Source of the DNA: Amoebophrya sp. A120
Lineage: Eukaryota; Sar; Dinophyceae; Syndiniales; Amoebophryaceae
Assembly: GCA_905178155.1 (NCBI GenBank)
Contig: CAJINV010000004.1
Coordinates: 4,582,518-4,646,517, forward strand
Direction of reading: 5' to 3'
DNA: 64,000 nt
Part shown: piece by piece, positions 22,401 to 30,965 of the stretch
How positions within the stretch are numbered: the stretch's first letter is position 1
How the letters are laid out: each line of letters starts with the position of its first letter
Notes under the pieces: model-generated
Database searches by the model: none
What the model saw: the letters and a program-made list of their open reading frames with translations, nothing else
Told to the model about the DNA's origin: nothing
Made by a program: the position numbers and the translations under genes

Positions 22401-24716
22401 ATTCGTACGAGTACGATGCTTTTGCATTGGATATAGTGCTTTCCAGCGACGATCAAGCCGAGGTGGAAGATGGTGGCGAGGTAGAGAATGCGGGCGACAA
22501 GACGCAGGACGGCGAAGTGCGGGTAAAGGAGGAGCTGGAGGAAGACGCGGGCGGGGAGGAAGGCAGCACGACGAACAACAAGAAAGCTGCGGCAAAGAAA
22601 AAAGCTGCAGCCAAAGCGAAATCGAAGGCCGCGGGGACAAAGGCTGCGGCTCCGAAGTCAAAAGCCGCCGCGGCGAAGCCCAAAACTGCTATGAAAAAAG
22701 CGGCGGGAGGAGCAGGGGGTGACAACGATAAGAAGATGAAAATGAAAATGAAGAAGAAGGAAACGCTACTTCCAGCAGAAGAGGAAGACGACGAGGACGA
22801 AGAGGATGAGGACGACGAGCAACAGGCCGAGGATGCGGGCGAAAACGAAAACGCAGAGGAAAACAACGAGAAAAGAAAGTCCGAGTCCAGCGAACTTGAG
22901 AACAAGGAGCCCGCAGACCCGAATTCCTTCAGCGCTATCTACACGAGGTTTCTGGATGAGCAGGAGACTGGGGACGTCGCGGAGGCGTTGACCTTCGAAA
23001 AGATCGAGCAACTTTTCAACTTCGATTTCGACCGCCTTCCCCCACAGCACCGGCCCTCCGCGGCCGAGGTGGGAGAAGTGGACTACGTCGAAGTGGGTAC
23101 CATTTTCCAGCAGAACATGCAAGAAATTCAGGGACTGAAAAAGGACTTGGAGGAGTTCGACAACCCAAAGAGGCTGCTCCGCGCGCTGGAAAAGAAGCAC
23201 CAGGCCAAGGCCGATGTGGAGACCAAGGCGGAGGACGCGGCCCTGGCCCGGAAGGAGACCAACGGCTTCGAGATCAAATACAACGAGGTGAAAGAGATGC
23301 GGAAAAAGAAATTCATGGCCTGCTTCGACGTCGTGAAGGACAAACTGGACATGATCTACTATCAAATGTAAAAATGTCTGGGTCTGGAACAAAACAACTT
23401 GTCATGCTAAATGTGAACCATGTAAAAATCTGTGTTGCATGACCACCAAAAGTTGTCCAGATTTGTCCTAATCGAGAGGCATTTTCTCATGCAGGATAGG
23501 CATGATAGAACTCTCACAGAATCTGTCATGCTATGTCCTTCATACCAGACCTCACGGGTCACGAAAAACCTGCACGACAAGTCTGGCACTCTTCCAGACC
23601 CAGACATTTTTGCAGTTGATATCTACAAGGAGCTCACCAGTACGGACGACCTGGAAGGCGGCGCGGCTTATTTAGACATCGAGTGCCCGGACGCACCCTT
23701 CGAAGGGGGGATCAAGTAATGTTTATATGGACGAGAGCATTTTATTTTTGGTTCATTAAATAAGGCTGCTCTTGTTCAACATGGTCTGGAGTTGCTCCAC
23801 TTAGGAGTATTAAAGAGCCAAGACCAGCACGCAACCTCTTCTCACAAAAAACGCTTCTGCAGGTACACCACCATGCCACCGGCCAAGCGGTTTCGCGACA
23901 TGCACCTGCTTTCTGGTGGCGAGAAGACCCTCGCCGCCCTCGCCCTCTGCTTCGCCGTGCACTACTACCAGAAGCCCCCGTTTATCATCCTGGACGAGGT
24001 TGATGCCCCCCTCGACAGCTACAACGTGCGGTCGGTGAGAAGATACCTGTCGCGGGCGAAGTTTCAGTCCATCGTGATTTCGCTCAAAGTATGCACTACA
24101 AAGTATCGTACTCGTATCAATGCATTACAAATTTCCTCTGCATGTTGAGAAATAAAATTTGTAACGCTGATCTACCTCAAGAAAAAGACTTGTAATGCAT
24201 GATTGCAATAGCAGTGCGATACTTTTGCACAGGATACAAAGACGAGCTGTTCTGCCAGTCCGACGGGCTCTTCGGGGTGTTCAAGGACCAGGTGAAGGAG
24301 TATGAGAGCGCACCACTCCGCTTCGCCCTCATTTGTCATGCAAAATCCGATATCCAGTTGCTGCAGTGCGGCACTGCTTGCATGACAAATTTCGGAAGCC
24401 CTGACCGCACTACATTTGTAATGCACACCAGTCTGCACATGTCTGTGCTCGTGTATTGCTGCTCATGCCAGACAAATGAGTGGGAGTGGGTGGTGGAGTT
24501 ATGCATTGTCATAAGGAGCAAAGCGGCACACTTTCCACGCGGGCGTTCCGGATGGCTTTGGCGAGCAAACAGGCGAAGCCACCAGCGGGGGCAATGAGAA
24601 GTTTCGGCGGGGGGTCGTTTGGCGTGCAGCTGAATAAGGGAATTGGTGGTGGGACGGCTGACCCTCCTGCTGCTGGAACTAACATTGCAGCAGGCAGGAA
24701 GCTGCTGTTCGACTGA
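10477..24716 (+). CDS. SMC1: Cohesin subunit SMC1
   Basis: SMC1 is one of the two ATPase arms of the cohesin ring that holds sister chromatids together. Head [12 protein letters not shown], Walker A GPNG-SGKSN (split by an introner) and [19 protein letters not shown], the last typical of SMC1 rather than SMC2-4. Coiled coil runs about 13.0-15.7 kb. The hinge (about 16.05-17.3 kb) has [11 protein letters not shown] and MTFLP. C-terminal coiled coil follows. Head C: signature LSGGEKT (23909-23929), Walker [13 protein letters not shown] and VISLKDELF. GT-AG introns: 11753-11980, 13149-13466, 15079-15259, 21551-21885, 23716-23862 and, with an ambiguous edge, 18480-18825. Twenty-five TIR introners make up the rest. 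Odd features are an acidic N-terminal extension of about 250 residues, where other SMC1 proteins start almost at the head, and a Lys/Ala then Asp/Glu-rich insert at 22434-22920. Upstream starts are possible but no Met lies between the extension and the head. Confidence 0.93.
11238..11455. mobile_element. Introner, family 3 (degenerate), SMC1
   Basis: Begins TATCCACAGTAA and ends AATTTGTGTTGCATA, the two family-3 tips. The TSD is imperfect (CTCAG at 11233-11237, CTGCG at 11456-11460). Removal joins the acidic extension to the SMC head as [11 protein letters not shown]. Confidence 0.7.
11544..11691. mobile_element. Introner, family 1, inside SMC1 Walker A
   Basis: Left tip TATCCTGTGCAAAAGTATCG; the right end carries GCGATACTTTTGCA followed by GTTCATA. 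GGG flanks both sides (11540-11542 and 11693-11695). Removal between the GGG copies gives the P-loop GPNG-SGKSN; reading through would destroy it. Confidence 0.88.
12056..12363. mobile_element. Introner, family 7, SMC1
   Basis: 308 bp. Left tip TATGGGAGTGTCAGGATTGA; the right end is its near complement. The TSD AGCCA is perfect at 12051-12055 and 12364-12368. Removal gives [16 protein letters not shown], matching SMC1. The interior (GGCGCATGACAAATTTTC) is shared with the copy at 16197 although the tips differ. Confidence 0.88.
12525..12745. mobile_element. Introner, family 6, SMC1
   Basis: Tip TATAAAAGTGCACAACTCTC with its complement at the right end, followed inward by CCCTCCCCCTCATTTGT on the left. 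The TSD is near-perfect (AAGTC/AAGTG). Removal gives [20 protein letters not shown]. Confidence 0.85.
12872..13021. mobile_element. Introner, family 1, SMC1
   Basis: 150 bp. Left tip TATCCTGTGCAAAAGTATCG, right end ACGATACTTTTGCAATGCATA. The TSD CTACC is perfect at 12867-12871 and 13022-13026. Removal gives [16 protein letters not shown]. Confidence 0.9.
13576..13906. mobile_element. Introner, family 2, SMC1
   Basis: 331 bp, the largest simple copy. Left tip TATCCTGATTAAAAACATGG, right end GGGGTGGGGAGGACGTTTTT then GCCTCGGATA. TSD GGATT/GGAGT. Removal gives [19 protein letters not shown]. Confidence 0.82.
14168..14306. mobile_element. Introner, family 1, SMC1
   Basis: 139 bp. Left tip TATGAATTGCAAAAGTATCG, right end GCGATACTTTTGCACAGGATA. 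The TSD AGACG is perfect at 14163-14167 and 14307-14311. Removal gives [13 protein letters not shown]. Confidence 0.9.
14367..14635. mobile_element. Introner, family 5, SMC1
   Basis: 269 bp. Tip TGTCAAATGTAAAAATGTCT; the right end has CCAGACCCAGACACTCCTCC before ATTTGATA. The TSD AGGGG is perfect at 14362-14366 and 14636-14640. Removal gives [14 protein letters not shown]. Confidence 0.88.
14679..14802. mobile_element. Introner, family 4, SMC1
   Basis: 124 bp. The right end GGCGATGGGTGTTTTTTCCT GGATA matches family 4; the left tip TATCACTAGGAATAAACACC is diverged. No clear TSD. Removal leaves NAMKNM followed by [14 protein letters not shown] in frame. Confidence 0.75.
15361..15686. mobile_element. 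Introner, family 2 (degenerate), SMC1
   Basis: Left end TACCCTCAGTAAAAACCTTC, right end GGGATGTTTTTACTCAGGTGGATA, both diverged family-2 tips. The joined exon reads [18 protein letters not shown]. Confidence 0.72.
15763..16043. mobile_element. Introner, family 2, SMC1
   Basis: 281 bp. Left tip TATCCTGAGTAAAAACGTAC; the right end is its complement. The TSD CCGCT is perfect at 15758-15762 and 16044-16048. Removal gives [18 protein letters not shown] at the entry of the hinge. Confidence 0.92.
16197..16501. mobile_element. Introner, family 7, SMC1 hinge
   Basis: 305 bp. Left tip TATGAAAGCCTCAGGTTGGA, right end the near complement. The TSD GAATT is perfect at 16192-16196 and 16502-16506. Removal gives [21 protein letters not shown]. 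Confidence 0.9.
16551..16829. mobile_element. Introner, family 2, SMC1 hinge
   Basis: 279 bp. Left tip TATCATTTGTAAAAACGTCC, right end GGGTACGTTTTTACCCAGGATA. The TSD TGTTG is perfect at 16546-16550 and 16830-16834. Removal gives [16 protein letters not shown]. Confidence 0.9.
16913..17144. mobile_element. Introner, family 5 (degenerate), SMC1 hinge
   Basis: Left end TATGCATTTTTGCGAATGTG then TCTGGGTCTG; the right end is its degenerate complement (ACCCAGGAAACATGTTTGCA). TSD CTGCG/TTGTG is weak. Removal gives [16 protein letters not shown]. Confidence 0.7.
17323..17601. mobile_element. Introner, family 2, SMC1
   Basis: 279 bp with near-perfect family-2 TIRs. The TSD AACGC is perfect at 17318-17322 and 17602-17606. 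Removal gives [15 protein letters not shown]. Confidence 0.92.
17632..17945. mobile_element. Introner, family 1, with nested introner, SMC1
   Basis: Outer family-1 element: left TATGCATTGCAAAAG, then after the inner insertion AAAAGTATCGTAATCGTACT, right end TACGATGCTTTTGCATTGGATA. Outer TSD TCGGA/TCGGG. Removal gives [20 protein letters not shown]. The inner element is 17647-17801. Confidence 0.88.
17647..17801. mobile_element. Family 3 introner nested in a family 1 introner
   Basis: 155 bp. Tips TATGCAATGTAAATTTCCTG and TATCCACAGTAAATTTCCCG (complement). The TSD AAAAG is perfect at 17642-17646 and 17802-17806 and lies in the family-1 tip, so the order of insertion is clear. Confidence 0.9.
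18870..19134. mobile_element. Introner, family 9, SMC1
   Basis: 265 bp. Left end TACGGAAGAAAAAATAAACA, right end AACACGTGTTTTTTTCCTTGGATA. Flanks GCAGC/GCTGC. Removal gives [18 protein letters not shown]. Confidence 0.78.
19182..20933. mobile_element. Family 1 introner expanded to 1.75 kb by a nested element, SMC1
   Basis: Left tip TATGAAATGCAAAAGCGTCG, right end AGTACGATGCTTATGCACAGGATA. The TSD AACCA is perfect at 19177-19181 and 20934-20938. Removal of all 1752 bp plus one TSD gives [19 protein letters not shown]. Most of the length is the nested element at 19256-20838. Confidence 0.88.
19256..20838. mobile_element. 1.58-kb GC-rich TIR element nested in an introner
   Basis: TIRs of about 55 bp: left TATAACAGGCTCAGATGTCT then AATTC and an A-run; right end its complement at 20784-20838. 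The TSD TGTAA is at 19251-19255 and 20839-20843, inside the host introner. The cargo has no recognisable protein but holds three related segments starting GATTTTCGCAAA (about 20010, 20135 and 20232). Likely non-autonomous. Confidence 0.85.
20980..21245. mobile_element. Introner, family 5, SMC1
   Basis: 266 bp. Left TATCAACTGCAAATATGTCT, right end CCAGACCCAGACATATTTGC then ATAGCATA. The TSD AGCAG is perfect at 20975-20979 and 21246-21250. Removal gives [15 protein letters not shown]. Confidence 0.9.
21336..21493. mobile_element. Introner, family 1, SMC1
   Basis: 158 bp. Left tip TATCCTGTGCAAAAGTATCG, right end GCGATACTTTTGCAAAACATA. The TSD AAAGG is perfect at 21331-21335 and 21494-21498. This is the only perfect TSD that also permits a GT-AG boundary. 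Removal gives [14 protein letters not shown]. Confidence 0.9.
21915..22201. mobile_element. Introner, family 2, SMC1
   Basis: 287 bp. Left TATCCTATGGAAAAACGTCC, right end GGGGTGGGGACGTTTTTCAA then TACGATA. The TSD CGAGA is perfect at 21910-21914 and 22202-22206. Removal gives [15 protein letters not shown]. Confidence 0.9.
22284..22433. mobile_element. Introner, family 1, SMC1
   Basis: 150 bp. Left TATGCATTGCAAAACCATTG, right end AGTACGATGCTTTTGCATTGGATA. The TSD TAGTG is perfect at 22279-22283 and 22434-22438. Removal gives [16 protein letters not shown]. Confidence 0.9.
23360..23621. mobile_element. Introner, family 5 (best-preserved copy), SMC1
   Basis: 262 bp. Tip TATCAAATGTAAAAATGTCT, right end CCAGACCCAGACATTTTTGC then AGTTGATA. 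The TSD TCTAC is perfect at 23355-23359 and 23622-23626. Removal gives [16 protein letters not shown]. Confidence 0.92.
24090..24236. mobile_element. Introner, family 1, SMC1
   Basis: 147 bp. Left TATGCACTACAAAGTATCGT, right end GCGATACTTTTGCACAGGATA. The TSD CAAAG is perfect at 24085-24089 and 24237-24241. Removal gives [14 protein letters not shown]. Confidence 0.92.
24301..24513. mobile_element. Introner, family 6, SMC1
   Basis: 213 bp. Left TATGAGAGCGCACCACTCCG, right end GTGGTGGAGTTATGCATTGT then CATA. The TSD AGGAG is perfect at 24296-24300 and 24514-24518. Removal gives [16 protein letters not shown]. Confidence 0.88.
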
Positions 24717-25527
24717 AATGAAGCCAACGCACCTCCTCCTTGGCGAGGAGGCTACTTCATATTGATTTTTTCTTTTTTTTCGCAACCAAAAATACTACGC
24801 ATTATAATTACCAACAAAGCAGTTGAGCAACAAGTATATTGACTTCTCTATCTTCACGATGACGAAGAGTCAGAGCTTAAGTGCCGATCGAGAACGAGAA
24901 CTGAAGACATACCTCCTTGTCCTTACCGAACAATCGACATGATCGGTATACAGTTGTTGACTCTGAAGCATTGCTGAGTCGGGCCGAAGTGCCGTCAAAG
25001 GTCATCCTATTGCCATTCTACAACCTGCCGCTCGAAAATGTTGGATGCGAACACCATGCAAGAGAACTCCATTTGTTCGCTCAGATGGGCATGGCCTCCT
25101 TGTTTTGTATTTGTTGGTAGCGCGGAGACACTAGCGGTCAATATGTAAGTATATTGATCTTGTCACTACATACCGCGCATGTCTTTTTTCTCTCCGAGTT
25201 CGTGTGTTTTGTCAGTCCGCGCAGACGGTGAGGACGTCACGTGGTTCCCACGTCCCGTGATAATACATAAGCACAGTGGCTAAAAGTTCTTCCCCAGATT
25301 ACAACAAGGATGAGCGGGAACCACAACCACCACTGTGTGCGCAAACAGCAGGAAGATTTCGAGGCCACGCTGTCTCGCAGTCGCGTTTTCGTCAACTATA
25401 AGTGACTACTTCTTTCTGTTTTCTTTCTTTCTGTTTGTCTGTTTTGTTGCTTTTGCGGAAAACGGCGACCACAGCCACGACATAACATTGGCTCTCGCCT
25501 CACGCACAGCGACAGCCAACCTGCAAA
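24717..25527. other. Intergenic region downstream of SMC1
   Basis: 0.8 kb. A short imperfect hairpin (CCTCCTCCTTGGCGAGGAGG, 24732-24751) lies just past the SMC1 stop and is followed by a T-run, but eukaryotic termination does not usually use such a signal. No convincing gene. Confidence 0.5.
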
Positions 25528-28500
25528 ATGGGGATGTCCGACGAAGCCTGGGTAGACCAGTTTCTGAAGCTGAGCAGGAACGTTCTCTATCGAATCTTTG
25601 GTGCACAGATCCCCGGGTCACCATCGGGACTAGGTGCAGATGGTCTTGTTGCGGTCGGGGATAAATATGGTGATGTACTACGCCCATTCTTCGATAATCT
25701 CAACACGGTGGAGACGAAAAAGCGCCCCCATGCTCATGTTACAGCTGCGAACAAAGACCCGGACTCGTTCGTACATGCTCAAAAGTTCAATCCATTCTAC
25801 GAGCTGGCGCACTCCGCCTACGCAAGATTTGCCTTTCTTCGCGCTTTCAAGAATTTTGCGATCGCCAAACACGTATGCAAATAACAACTGCTTTAGTGTC
25901 AAGGTGAGGACTATGCAACGACACGGTGGGAAGCTGGAGTGGTCGCTTTCTGTAATGACTAAGTAAGGACGCCTCTCAAGGAGAAGGATGAAATAAGTAT
26001 TAAAGCTGAAGCTGCTGTTCTGGACGCTCTGGCTGTGCGTAGTTCTTCCCGTCGCCTTCGATGGCATTTGTATGGTCGCGCTACCTGCAAAATGTGGTGG
26101 CCAAAGCGCTCGCAAGCCCGCGCGCAAAGCGTGTTTCGCGAGATGCGTGGCCATCGGTCGCAAGCGACGCGAAGGCCGCATCGCCGCTGCCATATGCGAG
26201 TAATTTGGCGAGGGAGTGCAATCGTTCGCAAAATTATTCACGGACATGTCTAATGCAGGTTGCCAGCTGCCAGAAAGCCGATCGCGAAAAAGAAGGAGTT
26301 GGCGTTTTCTTTACATGAAGACAAAATAAACAAGGAAAATTTGAATTGTAGTGCTATCTGGGGAAGGGGGACGGGATGAAGAAAAAGTATTTATTTTTCG
26401 GCTCCGCCCGAAAAGCAAAAAGAAAAACACCAATAAACTTCTCGATGGCATGGCGCGTTTGAGCGGCGATGTTTTGCCACCCCTCGACTGCTTCCTTCGG
26501 CCGACTGGGATCCGAAGAAAAAAAATAAAGATTCCGAATACAGGTCGAGACGGGCCAAGCGGCCCGAGGGCTTCATTCCAACAAGTACGCTTTTTGTGTA
26601 AAATGCCAGGCCCGACGAGAAATGGCCACCCAGGGGCGGCGTTTCTTTGAGTTTATTTACACGAACAGAACCCACGACCACCCCAGACTGAACCAAAAAA
26701 AAAGCTTCTTAGTTCTGCGGAGGCGCGTCCGCCCCGTACAGCTTCCGGCGTCTCTAAAGGGTAAAAGTGCGACCGTTCGCCCGATTCACTCCGATTAGAA
26801 GCGCCCGACCTGGGTGGCCCACAGGTGTTGCCAGAAATCCTGGAATGCTCGCGACCTCTGCTAGTTCGCTAGACAGCCTTTGGCGGCCTGCCCGACCCCA
26901 GAGCGGCACTAAAGTCATGCACGGTGGGGGGCGGTCGCGGAATCTATTGGTTCTGAAAATGCCGGCACGGGGTGGCATTGGTTCTGAAAGCGGCGGCGTT
27001 TTGGCCGCCCTGGGCCTCGTCGGCAGAGGATGACTGAGGGCGCGGCCGACGGATGGTTGGGCCGCAGCCCTGGCCCAAAAGTGCAACAGCGAGGGCCGCG
27101 CCCCCATCCCCCAGCCAGCTAGTGGGCCATGGGATGCGCGGTAGCGTTCGCGCTGGCTGCCGTGGTGGTTCGCACGCTCTATCTTGGCTATTGACCAATA
27201 TGAATATCGCCCCCTCCTCTCCAGACGGACCGACGGGACCTTCATTTCTAGCCGCGCGACGCCTAGGGGCAAGCGAGCGCTTCTAGTATGATAGAAAAGC
27301 AGGAGCTGACGAACAGCAGAAGCATTGGTGTCGGCCCGTGCGCTTTATTCCGGCACCCACGGGCATGTTTGCAGTACTACTTCCATAACATTTTCACGAA
27401 CCGGAAACAGCCACCGCAGCAGGAGATACGGGTGTGAAAGCAGATGCAGGAGAACTTTTTCTCGTTCGAGATGCTCGACAGGCCTTGCTTGATTCGTACT
27501 GCGCCAAATTGTCACAGCGGCTTGAAGAATTCGATCAAGAATTTCAAAGAGAAGTCGGTGCATCGGTTTGGAACCCCAAACTTCGTACAACACATGCCGA
27601 GCTCGAAAACCCACCCATCGAGTCGTTACCACCTACAGCTCAACAGCCCCTTGGTTTCATAGCGAACACTCCATTTAAAGAAGAGCTGCTCAAGGAAGTT
27701 TTCCAACTATCATCTCTGGACCGAAATACAGAACGCCCCGTAGCATGGCCAACGCTCGACACGATCACCGCCAAGGTTGACAGCAACTATCTACCATCAG
27801 ACCAGCTGGCTGTGTACGTGGACACAAAAACCACATTGCTCGAGTGGCACACCGCACACCTCGAACAGAATATCCGTCTGCTGCGCGACGTCGTCTTTAA
27901 CAAATTTAAGGAGCTCGGCCATCCATTATCAAAAAAGCTATCAATGCTTCAACTGTCAGAAGATCAGTCGAATGGCCGCCTCGGAAAAAGCAAAATCGTG
28001 ATAGAAGAGGAGTCACAAGTAGAACCGACACCTGTCTCTTCTGCACTATCTCTTGACGCAAGACAGGCTACTCCTAGCAGTTTACTCGATCTCGATCCTG
28101 CGTCTTCCAGGCCGAGGGTCACCGCGGCATCGCGTGATATTGTTGCACGGGTAGATGATATGACATCGCCATACAACAGCCGCACCGAGCAAATCTCCAG
28201 TATTAACATTGACGGAACCGGGACAACAACTGCATCTCTCGCGGCTGGGTCGGCAGCGCGAGCACATTCGCCATCAGGCGTGGTCCAGAAATTGCATCAA
28301 CCCGCAGGAGAAAATGTTGCAGCCTTCCCTTCCGTGTCTGGGGCGTCTTCACCTGGAGCTGTTGGAAGTCCCCCCCCCCCCACAGCCCAGCTCTGCATTC
28401 AGTACCCCGACACAGGACTGCTCCTTGCGGCCTGGCACGAGCATCCAGGTTTCGCGACTGGTGGCCTCGCTGTGGTGTTCCTTTTGTTGGTCTTTGTCGT

Positions 28501-29501
28501 GTGCCGCTGTGTCGACCGTCGGTTCCTCCATTTCGCGCTCATCTGGCCACGCGGACCAGGAAGACAGGCGGATGAAGAACCATCGTCCCCACGTCGTCAC
28601 ATGAACAAGTTGCTTAACGAACGAGCAAAGGATGTCCCAGGTCGTGGGCCGCCGCTGTGTGAAGGCAATAAAGATGAAGCAACTCCCTCGCTCACCCGGA
28701 CGACCCGCACGAAAAAAGGGAAGAACAAGCAAGGGCAGAAGAACCAGCAAACCGCTTCGCAGTATGGGACGTTGCGCCAGGTCCTCGCAGGCTATGCAAT
28801 ACAAATTTCCCGTATATTTACAAAATGCGTGACAAATTTCGCTAACCTGGAGAAGTGTCAAACTTGTCATGCTGGCTAAGATAGATCTAAGGCAAGTCTT
28901 GTCATGCAGAAACACTAATTTTTATGTGATGCGCGGGAAATTTACAACCGTGGATACAGGCGAAGATAACACGCCACAGCTGTCTTCGCCGGACTGCTCG
29001 AGGAAGAAACAACTGAATTCCGCGCCCACGAGTAAACAACACGACCAAGGTGGGCGTGGAATAGCGCAACTACATAAGTCTGCAGCTGCAGGAGCTCCGT
29101 CTGGGATCAAAATGTCGTCCTCTGGGAACAGTACTAACACGGTTCCTCCACTGGCGCCGCCCACACCAAGCGCTTCCGAGTCCGCGTCGGAGGACAGTAG
29201 GTTTTCACCTGTGGTGGAAGTCCACCGTGGCAGGAAGTACGATCCAGAATCGCTGGAACGACTCGTCGTCGACACCTCCGCTGCCGTTCTTTCCACAAAT
29301 ACTAACATTTCCGACCCCACCGCAAGCTCCTCCGGATCGGAAAACAATAAAGCGTCTCCTTCCATGTCCGAAAAGATCTCGAAGAAAAACAAGAAGAAAA
29401 AGAAGAACAACAAAAATAGTAAAACCGTCATGTCTATGTCCGCGACGGGGACGGGTACGGGAGTGGAAATGTCGCCGCCACCCGGGCCGGATCGGGTCTA
29501 G
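25528..29501 (+). CDS. Unknown protein with one C-terminal membrane segment
   Basis: Not recognised. Exon 1 (25528-25872) encodes MGMSDEAWVDQFLKLSRNV and ends FKNFAIAKH. A GT-AG intron (25873-26042) leads to an exon from 26043 with AFVWSRYLQNVVAKALAS that stays open to about 26260. After a GC-rich stretch the next exon starts near 27411-27420 (GDTGVKADAGELFLVRDARQ) and runs to 28792. A single hydrophobic span GGLAVVFLLLVFVVCRCV at about 28461-28515 suggests a bitopic membrane protein with a long, mostly polar region before it. A family-3 introner at 28793-28956 follows. The last exon (28962-29501) is Ser-rich and ends in a Lys/Asn run. Exon joins between 26260 and 27411 are uncertain, and two genes cannot be excluded. 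A C-run (about 28369-28381) encodes prolines. Confidence 0.55.
26262..27410. other. GC-rich stretch, probably intronic
   Basis: 1.15 kb between coding segments of the 25528-29501 gene. Its composition resembles the cargo of the large TIR elements at 19.3-20.8 and 33.1-34.6 kb, but I found no matching terminal repeats. Open frames on both strands look spurious. Confidence 0.45.
28793..28956. mobile_element. Introner, family 3, 25.5-kb gene
   Basis: 164 bp. Left TATGCAATACAAATTTCCCG, right end GGGAAATTTACAACCGTGGATA. The TSD CAGGC is perfect at 28788-28792 and 28957-28961. Removal gives QVLAG-EDNTPQLSS. Confidence 0.9.
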
Positions 29502-29753
29502 CGAAGTGGAAAACCAGCTTTAATCAAAAAATAAAAAAAAGTAAAAAGAACTTGAAGTATAGTAAGTACTCAACATTTGTTCGTCAGGATGAGGATCTCA
29601 GACCTACTACAGCCGTCGCGCAGCTGCAGATGCGACGCTTGCAGTTTCATTTGTCGCAAATCCAAACGTATAAGTGTTAAAAATTCGACAACGAAAATCT
29701 TACCACGTCTCCAACTTGTTCCTCTCGCAGAATAGCTCGCTTGTAATCACATA

Positions 29754-30890
29754 TCATCATCTTCTTCCTCATCTTCACCGGGACTTCTCAACTGGTTCTT
29801 CGAGATGAAAGAAGTGAGCCCGGCCGCGGCTGCAATATGATGCGAAATGGAAACGCTTGATGAAATGGACAATAGTATTGCTTCGCTTAACTACTTACAA
29901 AAAGTGCATATTTGCGGAAGAATTATGCTTGTGAAGGATATGCTGAGATGAGTCTGATAATGCAGTAGATTCGCAGAAGTTGTAGAAAGATGATGGTGAC
30001 GACATTTTTTTAGCTCTTGTGTGATAGATTGATAAGTTTGGCAGCTTCAGGAATCCCAAATCAGGTAAAAGTAAAAAGTACGAGTTGCACAACCACCTTT
30101 GGCGAAGTCACCCCGTCTTGTCTCGGAAACAAGTGCAGCCGTAATCGACGAAGACTTTAATGATACGGCATACATACCCGAGAAAAGGAGCGCCGATGGA
30201 TCATAGAGTACGTTCTTTTTCTTCACAATGGAGCTCGAGCTATACATAACCACAATAAAAAAAGTGAATGTGCATATAAATTTGAAATCCTGTTGCCGCA
30301 TATCGATATCGAGTGCTTTTCTCGAAATGCACAGTGTTGTCGTTGTGTTGCTGACGGAACTTGAATTTCTCAAGGTAGTCTTTGGTAATCACATCGCCAT
30401 CCAGTGTTGGATCTCCCACGAGGACCCTTCGTGTTCATCTAAAAAGAAATTACCGTGTCTGCAGCCGAACTCAAGCAACAGACGAGCGGTCGCGAGGACT
30501 TCACCTCCTAGGACAAGCGGACGGAATCGACGCGACGAAAATTGTATAGATTTAGATACTCTCGAGGAATAAAGCTTTTAGGTAGATAATTATATGCGTA
30601 AGTCCTTCGAGGAGTAGGTGTTTCATGTTCATCGTTTTCGTGAAAATAAAATCTAGGTCCTATAGAATTTGGCCTTCGGGTATCTACCGGATGATTATCG
30701 CGGGGGAGCGCGAGATGGGACGTGCTCCACCAGAACCAAGACCAAAAGCGGAACAAAGACAGCGTATCACTACAACTGCCTTTGTTTGCTAGTAGCTCTT
30801 TCCCGAGACGAAAAGAAAAATTGGTATTGGTAAAAGTCTTCATCTGAGTCACCTCGCGATTGATGACATCAAGACATGCATCACGTTCTT
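29754..30890 (-). pseudogene. Second, broken copy of the minus-strand gene (unit 1)
   Basis: The same segments as in unit 2 are recognisable on the minus strand: DVINREVTQMKTFTNTNF, then DYLEKFKFRQQHNDNTVH, then AAGLTSFISKNQL. Relative to unit 2 there is an extra CA within 30389-30392, giving a frame change and an in-frame TGA after WMAM, and one base fewer just after GAGGTGAAG. Either this copy is decayed or its exon structure differs. Confidence 0.4.
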
Positions 30891-30965
30891 TGATTGTTTG
30901 TTTCCCCCCACCTCCCCCAAATGATAAAGATAAAATCACAGGTATGCATGCTAAGACTTACTCAG

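Noticed and set aside
10477-24716. SMC1 as a pseudogene because of many in-frame stops
   Set aside because: All stops fall in TIR elements or GT-AG introns; the exons between them are intact and conserved, including all ATPase motifs.
24732-24775. Bacterial-type terminator after SMC1
   Set aside because: A short hairpin and T-run are present, but gene structure is clearly eukaryotic, so the resemblance is likely chance.
26262-27410. Large TIR element in the 25.5-kb gene
   Set aside because: Composition fits, but I could not find inverted termini or a target duplication, so it is described only as GC-rich.
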